Origin: JBGSMF01 sp041740315
GTDB lineage: Bacteria > Chloroflexota > Anaerolineae > Fen-1058
NCBI GenBank assembly: GCA_041740315.1
Contig: JBGSMF010000224.1
Span: 1-52,429 of the forward strand
Length of the DNA stretch: 52,429 bases
Reading direction: 5' to 3'
A model generated the notes under the pieces. The model saw only the letters and a list, made by a program, of their open reading frames with translations, was not told the DNA's origin and ran no database searches. Of this stretch, positions 25,492 to 32,979 are shown one piece after another. Each line of letters starts with the position of its first letter. Within the stretch, counting starts at the first letter, position 1. The position numbers and the translations under genes are program-made.

Positions 25492-27204
25492 ATGGACTGG
25501 ATTAGACGCTTTTTTAGCTCGCCCGTCTTTGAAGACGAAGAAAAAACGCGCGTGGCCAGGCTGACCGATGCCATGCTGAACGTCTTTTTTGGCGCCTCGC
25601 TGGCTGCTGCGCTGTTCATGTTTATCACATCACGGGCCACATTTCTAAGCGATTGGGCCAGCCTGGGCATCTTTGGTATTGTGCTGATAGCAACCCTGCT
25701 CATGCGCTTTGTGTTGAGGCTCGGCCTGGTTCGAACCGTCAGCAGCTTGTTGGTGCTGGTGTTGTTTGCGATCATCACTTTTGCGCTTTACATTTTTGGC
25801 GGCATTAGCAATTCAACTACCATCGGGTATATTTTGTGCATCGTCATCACCAGCCTGCTGCTAGGCGGGCGAGCGGCCTTGGCCTCCATCTTTCTCAGCG
25901 TTGTAGCCATCTCTGTCATTTGGTATGCCGGATATCTGGGCATAATAAAGTCTCCTTCAGAAGAAACTCCTATCTTTGATTTGCTTGCAAACGGCACCGT
26001 CTTTATTATTAGCGGAGTGCTGTTGTACTATGCGGTCAACAGCCTGGCCCAGGCGCTGGAGCGCGCCCGCCGCAACGAGCAGGCCCAAATAGAAGCCAAT
26101 CGCGCCCTAGAGGCCCTAAAAGCCACACTTGAGCAGCAGGTAACCGAGCGCACCCGCGACCTGGAGCGCCGCACCAATTACCTGCAGGCCGCGGCTCAGA
26201 TCGGCCACGCCACCACCTCTATTCTGAACATTGACCAGTTGCTCCGCCAGGCGGTCGAATCTATCCAAGAACGATTCAACCTGTACCACTCGGCAATCTT
26301 TATGCTGGATGCAACGGGCCGCTGGGCCGACTATCGCGCTGGCACCGACGAGGCGGGCCGCGTTTTGGCGGAGCAAGGGCTGCGCCTGGAGGTCGGCGGG
26401 CGCTCGATGGTTGGCAAATGCATTGCCCAAAACCAGGGCCAAATCAGCCAGGATGTGCGCACCGAAACCGAGCGCGTTGGACATTCTCTGCTGGCAGCAA
26501 CTCGCTCCGAGGTCGCCCTGCCGCTCGTGGCCCGGGGTCGCGTTATTGGCGCGCTAAGCGCGCAAAGCAGCCTGGTCGGCGCTTTCGATCAAGATGCTGT
26601 CGCCGCGTTGCAGACCTTGGCCGATCAGGTTGCCACCGCCTTGGACAACGCGCGGCTGCTGGCAGAAAGCCAGACGGCGTTGGAAGCAGAACGGCTTGCT
26701 TATGGCGAGGTGGGGCGCGCCGCGTGGGCCAATTTGCTTCGCACTGGCCTCGCCCAAGGCTACACCTATGCCAATGATCAGGTGCTGCCCATTGTAGAGG
26801 CCGCCCCACCCGAAACCGATGCAGCGCTGCGCCAGGGACAAAGCATTATAACCCCTCCGCCAGACCCCACCCAGGGCGGGCCAGTGCTCGCCATCCCTAT
26901 CCGGGTGCGCGGCCAAGTAATCGGCGCGGTTGACCTGCGCAAAGGCTCTAGCCACGATCAGTGGACAGAACAAGAAATGGCGCTACTAGAAACCTTGGCC
27001 GAACAGTTGGGGGTGGCGCTAGAAAGCGCTCGGCTCTACCAAGACACCCAGCGCCGCGCCGCCAGCGAGCAAATCACCGGCCAAGTGGCCGCCCGCATGC
27101 GCGAATCGCTGGATGTAGACGCCGTGCTGCAAACAGCGATACGCGAAATCGGCCAATCGCTAAACTTGACCGAGGTGGAAATACGCCTGAGGGGTGAAGC
27201 ATGA
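25492..27204 (+). CDS. Multi-pass GAF sensor with PxFEDEEKTR N-terminus
   Basis: A 570-residue membrane protein. The N-terminus has SSPVFEDEEKTRVARL, then about six TM segments to residue 185, a coiled coil containing ARRNEQAQIEANRALEAL (close to 19067 and 29451), GAF1 (about 234-388; LRLEVGGRSMVGKCIAQNQ, AATRSEVALPL), a short GAF2 (about 400-513, ending ESARLYQDTQRRAA) and the cap (515-565). In GAF1 the usual MIGW is MVGK, so a nearly invariant Trp is missing. It lies 5 bp after the previous gene and overlaps the next by ATGA. No catalytic domain is present. Confidence 0.87.
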   Translation: MDWIRRFFSSPVFEDEEKTRVARLTDAMLNVFFGASLAAALFMFITSRATFLSDWASLGIFGIVLIATLLMRFVLRLGLVRTVSSLLVLVLFAIITFALYIFGGISNSTTIGYILCIVITSLLLGGRAALASIFLSVVAISVIWYAGYLGIIKSPSEETPIFDLLANGTVFIISGVLLYYAVNSLAQALERARRNEQAQIEANRALEALKATLEQQVTERTRDLERRTNYLQAAAQIGHATTSILNIDQLLRQAVESIQERFNLYHSAIFMLDATGRWADYRAGTDEAGRVLAEQGLRLEVGGRSMVGKCIAQNQGQISQDVRTETERVGHSLLAATRSEVALPLVARGRVIGALSAQSSLVGAFDQDAVAALQTLADQVATALDNARLLAESQTALEAERLAYGEVGRAAWANLLRTGLAQGYTYANDQVLPIVEAAPPETDAALRQGQSIITPPPDPTQGGPVLAIPIRVRGQVIGAVDLRKGSSHDQWTEQEMALLETLAEQLGVALESARLYQDTQRRAASEQITGQVAARMRESLDVDAVLQTAIREIGQSLNLTEVEIRLRGEA

Positions 27205-29402
27205 ACACTCGCCAACGCCGCTCCAGTGTCGCGCTCAAACTGCTTTTAGCTATCGCCATTGCTATTGTCATCATTGTCGGCGCTCAGACCGCCATCAACA
27301 TCCGCGCCAGTCTGCAGCGAGAAGAAGAGACCGAAGAAAGAGACCTCAAAACCTATTACGGGGATTATGAAAGCGCGTCTCAGGCGATTGAAAGGACTGC
27401 CGCCACCCTGGCGATTGGCTTTGCTGATCGCCCCGATGTGCAGCAGCTCTTTCTAGCTCATGACCGCGCCGGGCTGCAGAGTTTATTGACACCTCTGTTC
27501 AACATTCTGAAAATAGATTACAAAATCACCAATTTACTCATCGAAGAGCCAGATGGCGCCGTCTTTGTCCGCATTCACGACCCTCAACTATACGGCGACG
27601 ATGTCAGTTATCGCCGCACGGTTGCAGCCGTGATGGAACTGCCGCAAACGACGACCGGCATAGAGATTGGCGCCACCACCATAGGAATGCGAGGCGTATC
27701 GCCCATTTTCAAACAGGGCGCCATGATTGGGATGGCGGAAGTTGGCATGGATTATGACCTGGCTTTTCTGGAAAGCCTCAAAGCAAAGAACAATGCCGAT
27801 TACAAAATATGGGTCGACCGGGCAGCCGCCGCGCAGGCCGGGCTAGTAGAACCGCGCGATGGCGCGCCTGCTCCGCCTATTCCAGAATTGTTCTATTACG
27901 CCAGCACCAAGCCTGCCAGCTTGCCCATTTCAAGCGACGTTTACCGCCGCGTCCTGAGCAACAAAAGGTGGGAAATTACTCGCGTCTCTGCCGGCGGGCA
28001 GGAAATGGCGGTGTTGATTGCGCCGCTACTGGCATCGGGCAATCGCCTGGTTGGCATCTTGGAAATCTCGGCGCCGCGCACCCAATCGCTGGCCGACCTG
28101 CGGCAAAACGTAATCACCACCCTGGTCACATCGGCCGTGTTGATTCTGATAGCCTCTGGGCTTATGGGGCTGCTGATCCTCTTGGTGGTGGTGCGTCCCG
28201 TGGGGCACCTGGCCAACGTGGCCCGGCAACAATTAGCCGGCGACCAAAGCGCCCGGGCCAGGCTGCGCACCGGCGACGAGTTGGAGCAACTGGGCGCAAC
28301 GCTCAACACCCTGACCGAGCAATTGGGCAACACACTGCGCGGCCTGGAAAGCACGGTCGCCGAGCGCACCCAAGACCTGGAACGCCGCTCGCATTACTTG
28401 CAAGCTTCAACCCAGGTCAGCCGCGCTGCCGCTTCGATCTTGGACCCCGCCCAATTGATTGGGCAGATGGTCGAGTTGATTCGCGAGCAATTCGGCTTGT
28501 ACTATGTGGGCTTGTTCCTGCTGGACGAAAGCGGCCAGTGGGCCATATTGCGCGCCGGCACAGGCTCTGCCGGCCAAAAGATGATTGAGCGCGGCCACAA
28601 GCGCCAGGTGGGCGAAGGGATGATCGGCTGGAGCATTGCCAATGCCCGGGCGCGCGTGACTTTGCAAGCGGGCCAAGACGCCGTGCGCCTGGGCACACCC
28701 GAATTGCCCGACACTCGTTCAGAGGCCGCCCTACCCTTGCGCTCACGCGGCCAGGTTATCGGCGCGCTGACTGTGCAGAGCGACCAAGCGGGCGTTTTCG
28801 ACCAAGACGAAATCAACATGCTGCAGGTCATGGCCGACCAGGTGGCTGTGGCGCTGGATAACGCCCGCCTGTTTGCCGAGAGCCAGGCCGCGCTAGAAGC
28901 CTCGCGCCGCGCCTATGGCGAACTCACTCGCCAGGCCTGGAGCCAATTGATCCAGGCGCGCCCAGAACAAGGCTACCGTTATGCTCAACGCGCCATCACG
29001 CCGGCCCAAGGCGAATGGCGGCCCGAACTGGCGCAGGCCGCGCAATCGGGGCAAAGCGTGCAACAAAGCGCTGCCGGAGAAGCAACCCTCGCTGTGCCGC
29101 TCAGGGTGCGCGACCAAGTCATAGGCGCGCTGCGTTTTAGCAAGGCCAACGAATGGTTGCCGGAGGAAGTTGCAGTGATCGAGGCATTGACCGAGCAATT
29201 GGGCCTGGCGCTGGATAGCGCCCGCTTGTACCAAGACACCCAGCGCCGCGCCGCGCGCGAGCAACTCACTAGCGAAATCACCACCCGCATGCGCGAATCG
29301 CTAGACATTGAACGCGTGCTGCAAACCGCCGCGAGAGAGCTGGGCGAAGCCACTGGCGCGCTCAGGGTTGACATCAAACTGGAAACGGGTAACGCTCAAT
29401 GA
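27201..29402 (+). CDS. dCache_3-like HAMP sensor with two GAF domains
   Basis: A 733-residue sensor. TM1 is about 12-33. The extracytoplasmic domain (34-300) is dCache_3-like: AVFVRIHDPQLYGDDVSYRR, TGIEIGATTIGMRGVSPIF and MIGMAEVGMDYDLAFLE correspond to the same blocks in the gene at 11314. TM2 is about 304-333, HAMP 330-385, GAF1 about 400-555 (GHKRQVGEGMIGWSIANAR, PDTRSEAALPL), short GAF2 to about 673 (DSARLYQDTQRRAA), then the cap. Unlike its paralogue at 11314 it has no binding-protein gene in front, so it may sense its ligand directly. GAGGGG at 27189-27194 precedes the ATG, which overlaps the previous stop by four bases. Confidence 0.88.
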   Translation: MNTRQRRSSVALKLLLAIAIAIVIIVGAQTAINIRASLQREEETEERDLKTYYGDYESASQAIERTAATLAIGFADRPDVQQLFLAHDRAGLQSLLTPLFNILKIDYKITNLLIEEPDGAVFVRIHDPQLYGDDVSYRRTVAAVMELPQTTTGIEIGATTIGMRGVSPIFKQGAMIGMAEVGMDYDLAFLESLKAKNNADYKIWVDRAAAAQAGLVEPRDGAPAPPIPELFYYASTKPASLPISSDVYRRVLSNKRWEITRVSAGGQEMAVLIAPLLASGNRLVGILEISAPRTQSLADLRQNVITTLVTSAVLILIASGLMGLLILLVVVRPVGHLANVARQQLAGDQSARARLRTGDELEQLGATLNTLTEQLGNTLRGLESTVAERTQDLERRSHYLQASTQVSRAAASILDPAQLIGQMVELIREQFGLYYVGLFLLDESGQWAILRAGTGSAGQKMIERGHKRQVGEGMIGWSIANARARVTLQAGQDAVRLGTPELPDTRSEAALPLRSRGQVIGALTVQSDQAGVFDQDEINMLQVMADQVAVALDNARLFAESQAALEASRRAYGELTRQAWSQLIQARPEQGYRYAQRAITPAQGEWRPELAQAAQSGQSVQQSAAGEATLAVPLRVRDQVIGALRFSKANEWLPEEVAVIEALTEQLGLALDSARLYQDTQRRAAREQLTSEITTRMRESLDIERVLQTAARELGEATGALRVDIKLETGNAQ

Positions 29403-29450
29403 TAAACATGTGCAATCGCCGAGCAAAAGTAGCAGCTAAGGATTAGGGCT

Positions 29451-31142
29451 ATGCTAAACTGGATAAAACGCTTTTTCACCGCGCCGGTTTTTGAGGATGA
29501 AGAAAAAACGCGCCTGGCCGGATTGCTCAGCAATATGCTGAACGTGATCTTGGGCGCTGCGCTGGCGGCGGGCGCCGTGCTGACACTCGCTAGCGGCCAA
29601 GAGTTTACTGGCACCACGAATAACCTTGTGATTATAGGATCGTTGGCCTTTGTGGGGGCAATCTTGCGCTTTCTCTTGCGGCGCGGCGTTGTCCATCCCA
29701 TTAGCATAGCCTTGTCGCTGACAATGCTGGGGATAGTGACTTTTGTCGCCTTTTACTTTGGCGGGCTGCAAAACATTGTGATCGGCGGCGGCTATTTGCT
29801 GTGCATCATTATCGCCGGGCTGCTCTTGGGCAGGTGGGGCGCGGTCGCTTTTGCCTTTCTCGATGCCATTGCGGTTGCAGGTATTTGGGTAGCCGAACAA
29901 AGAAACCTGGTAAAGCCCCTGCTGTCGTCGACTGATCCTATTTTCAACCTGGCAAACTATTTGACGATTTTCTTGATGGGCGGTTTGTTGTTGCATTACG
30001 CTGCTACTAGCTTTGCCAATGCATTGGAGCGCGCCCGCCGCAACGAACGCGCCCAAGTCGAGGCCAACCGCGCGCTGCAAGCGCTGCGCGATTCACTGGA
30101 ACAGCAAGTGGCCGAACGCACCCGCGACCTGGAGCGCCGCACGGTCTATCTGGAAGCTTCGGCTCAGGTTGGCCGCGCCATCACCTCGATTCTGGAAATA
30201 GAGCCTTTGCTTGGGCAAGTGGTCGAGCTGATTCGCGATCGGTTCAAGCTCTATCACGTGGGTTTGTTCTTGAACGATGCCAGCGGCCAATGGGCCGAGT
30301 ACCGCGCCGGCACAGGCGAGGCAGGCCGGCTCTTGCTGGAGCAAAAATTCCGCCTGGAAATCGGCGGCCAATCCATGATTGGCTGGTGCGCGAAAAACGC
30401 CCAGGCGCGCGTGGCCCAGGACGTGCGCATGGAAACCAGCCGGGTAAGCCACCCGTCTCTGGCAGAGAGCCGCTCCGAGGCAGCTTTGCCGCTCGTCGTC
30501 CGAGGGCGAGTCATTGGCGGATTGAGCGCGCAGAGCGATCGCCCCGGCGCTTTTGACCAAGACACCCTAGCCGTTTTGCAGGCGATGGCCGACCAGGTAG
30601 CAGTGGCCATTGACAACGCGCGCCTGTTTGCCAACGCGCAAGAAGCGCTGGAGGCAGAGCGGCGCGCTTATGGCGAAATCAGCCGCCAGGCCTGGGCCAG
30701 CGCGGTTCGCGGCGGGTTGGCGCCAGGCTACAGTTACGTCAACAAGCAAGTCGTGCCCACCCGCCAGGTAGAAGCGTATGGGCCAGAGCATGCCAAGCAA
30801 ACATTGACCCTCCCCATCACAGTGCGCGGCGCGGCCATCGGCCAAGTTGACTTGCACAAAAGCGCAGGCAGCCAATGGACAAAAGAAGAAGCCGCGCTTT
30901 TGCAAACGTTGATTGACCAACTAGGCGTGGCGTTGGAAAGCGCCCGCCTGTACCAAGACACCCAGCGCCGCGCCGCTATCGAGCAAATCGTCAATACCGT
31001 CACGGCCAGAATCCGCGCCGCCTCGCCCACCGTCAATGCCATCTTGCAGCAAACCACTCAAGAGCTGGGCCAGGCTTTTGGCGCAGCGCGCGCCACCATC
31101 CAAATGGAAATAACGCCAGAAGCAAACGGCCAGGAGGAATAG
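29451..31142 (+). CDS. Multi-pass GAF sensor with PxFEDEEKTR N-terminus
   Basis: A 563-residue membrane protein: N-terminal TAPVFEDEEKTRLAGL, about six TM segments to residue 187, a coiled coil with ARRNERAQVEANRALQAL, GAF1 (about 236-391; FRLEIGGQSMIGWCAKNAQ, AESRSEAALPL), a short GAF2 (about 405-500, ending ESARLYQDTQRRAA) and a diverged cap (RIRAASPTVNAILQQT). The gene follows a 48-bp gap that contains only its ribosome binding site TAAGGA (29437-29442). It is closely related to the gene at 25492 and probably arose by tandem duplication. It has no output domain. Confidence 0.87.
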   Translation: MLNWIKRFFTAPVFEDEEKTRLAGLLSNMLNVILGAALAAGAVLTLASGQEFTGTTNNLVIIGSLAFVGAILRFLLRRGVVHPISIALSLTMLGIVTFVAFYFGGLQNIVIGGGYLLCIIIAGLLLGRWGAVAFAFLDAIAVAGIWVAEQRNLVKPLLSSTDPIFNLANYLTIFLMGGLLLHYAATSFANALERARRNERAQVEANRALQALRDSLEQQVAERTRDLERRTVYLEASAQVGRAITSILEIEPLLGQVVELIRDRFKLYHVGLFLNDASGQWAEYRAGTGEAGRLLLEQKFRLEIGGQSMIGWCAKNAQARVAQDVRMETSRVSHPSLAESRSEAALPLVVRGRVIGGLSAQSDRPGAFDQDTLAVLQAMADQVAVAIDNARLFANAQEALEAERRAYGEISRQAWASAVRGGLAPGYSYVNKQVVPTRQVEAYGPEHAKQTLTLPITVRGAAIGQVDLHKSAGSQWTKEEAALLQTLIDQLGVALESARLYQDTQRRAAIEQIVNTVTARIRAASPTVNAILQQTTQELGQAFGAARATIQMEITPEANGQEE

Positions 31143-31145
31143 CCT

Positions 31146-32918
31146 ATGCTGTGGATTTTTTGGATAGAGAATATCATCTATGTCACTGCCGCAATCATCG
31201 CCCTGGCGCTGGGCTTGTTGGTGCTGAGAACAGGGCTACAGCATGGGCTTAACCGCGCCTTTGCCCTGTTTGCCCTGACAGACGCCATCTGGGCCACCTG
31301 CGCGTTTATTTACCGACTGGCCCTGTGGACAAAGCAGGGCAATCCATGGTTTTGGCTAGAAGCCTCTGTGCTTGGGCTGGCCTTGATGCCGCCCACCATC
31401 ATGTTGTTTACGGCTCATTACATCGAGCGCCGCGCGGCAAGAACCAAACTTGCCATAATAATAGGCTTTCTGCTCATCGCCGCGTTGACTGTGCCGCTCT
31501 TCAATCACCATATAGTTCTAGAGCCTAGCCTGACAGAAAACAATATAACCACCTTTGGTTCCACATGGCTATTTTACGCAAGCGCGGTCCCTATTGCCCT
31601 GGTGTATATGGGTTGGTCAGGTTGGACCCTATGGCGCGAGCGCCGCCAACGCGGCTCGGCGTACCTGGCCGCCAGCGTGTTTATCATACTGGGGGGCATT
31701 ATCCTGGGCGGAGTCTTGCGCTCGGTGTTGCCCTTGCCCATCTTGTCCTTTACCACCCTGATCAGCATCCTCTTGCTAGGCTATGGCGTCCTCAGCCGCC
31801 AAATCTTGAACCCGCTGCGCGAACTCACCTCTGAGCTAGAGCGCAGGGTAGCAGAACGCACCCAGGAGCTAGAAGAAGCTAACCGCAAGCTGGCAGAACA
31901 AAGCGCCGAACTGACAAGCGCCACCCAACGCGCCGAGCGGCGCGCGGCCCAAGTCACCACCGGCGCCGAAATCGCCCGCGCCGCCACCACCGTCCTCGAC
32001 CCTGACCATCTCATTGCCAACATTGTCCAGCTCATTCAAGAACGCTTCAACTGCTATTACACTGGCCTCTTTCTGATTGACGCCGAAAATCGCTTTGCCG
32101 TCCTTCACTATGGCATAGGCGTAGGCAGCGCCAGCCAGGCCGGGCGCATCATGAAAGAGCGCGGCCACAAGCTAAAAATCGGTGGCCAGTCCATGATCGG
32201 CTGGGCCTGCGCCAACCGCCAAGCCCGCATCGCGCTGGACGTGGGCCAGGATGCCGTCCGCTTTGCCAACCCCCTCACTCCAGATATCCGCTCGGAACTG
32301 GCCCTGCCCCTCCGCGCCGGCGAACGGCTGGTGGGCGCCCTCACCATTCAAAGCGCCCAGACCGCCGCCTTTGACCAGGACGATATCGCCGCCCTGCAGG
32401 GCATGACCGACCAGGTCGCCATCGCCCTGGAAAACGCCCGCCTCTTTACGCAAACCCAACAGGTCATGAAAGAATTAGAGCAAGCCAACCGCTTGCTGGT
32501 GCGCGAAAGGTGGCAAGAGTACACCGCGCGGGCTGAAGAAAGCTACAAGGCTGAATTTCGTCCGGACAATATTAAAATCACAACAGGAGAATTGCCCCAC
32601 ATTTTGCGGCTTCCACTTGAACAAAGCGGGCAAAAGATTGGCACGCTGGTTATGGAACGCGGCGGCGAACAGCCGTGGAGCAGCGAAGAAGCGCAGACCA
32701 TTCAGACCATTGTCCAACAAGCTGTGCTGGCGGCCGATAACGCCAGGTTGTTTGAAGAATCGCAGCGCCTGGCCGCGCGCGAGCGATTAATTAACGAAAT
32801 CACGGCCCGCATTCGCGGCTCGGTCACATTAGATGGCGTGCTCAACTCGGCCGTTAAAGAAATCAGCCTGGTGACAGGCAGCGCTTATGCCGCTATTGAC
32901 CTGGAAATTGCCGAATGA
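31146..32918 (+). CDS. Seven-TM sensor with two GAF domains
   Basis: A 590-residue membrane protein. Seven TM segments (residues 8-213) resemble the 7TM histidine-kinase N-terminal region. After them LNPLRELTSELERRVAERT opens a coiled coil to about 265, nearly the same junction as in the gene at 4207. GAF1 (about 268-433; GHKLKIGGQSMIGWACANR, SELALPL) is almost identical to GAF1 of the next gene. A very short GAF2 (about 445-532) ends DNARLFEE, then the cap. AGGAGG at 31132-31137 lies within the end of the previous gene, 8 bases before the ATG. No kinase domain follows, although this membrane module is usually found on kinases. Confidence 0.87.
   Translation: MLWIFWIENIIYVTAAIIALALGLLVLRTGLQHGLNRAFALFALTDAIWATCAFIYRLALWTKQGNPWFWLEASVLGLALMPPTIMLFTAHYIERRAARTKLAIIIGFLLIAALTVPLFNHHIVLEPSLTENNITTFGSTWLFYASAVPIALVYMGWSGWTLWRERRQRGSAYLAASVFIILGGIILGGVLRSVLPLPILSFTTLISILLLGYGVLSRQILNPLRELTSELERRVAERTQELEEANRKLAEQSAELTSATQRAERRAAQVTTGAEIARAATTVLDPDHLIANIVQLIQERFNCYYTGLFLIDAENRFAVLHYGIGVGSASQAGRIMKERGHKLKIGGQSMIGWACANRQARIALDVGQDAVRFANPLTPDIRSELALPLRAGERLVGALTIQSAQTAAFDQDDIAALQGMTDQVAIALENARLFTQTQQVMKELEQANRLLVRERWQEYTARAEESYKAEFRPDNIKITTGELPHILRLPLEQSGQKIGTLVMERGGEQPWSSEEAQTIQTIVQQAVLAADNARLFEESQRLAARERLINEITARIRGSVTLDGVLNSAVKEISLVTGSAYAAIDLEIAE
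31947..32459 (+). repeat. GAF1 duplication block, copy A
   Basis: This 171-codon segment matches 34003-34515 with about 18 amino-acid differences by hand count and long exact DNA runs. The flanking parts of the two genes (membrane region and second GAF) are clearly less similar, so the shared block is limited to GAF1 and its entry helix. Confidence 0.85.
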
Positions 32919-32979
32919 AACTTGAATACTTGCCAACCATCACGATCTTGGCGCGCCTCGCGCAAACGGAGATAGTTCT

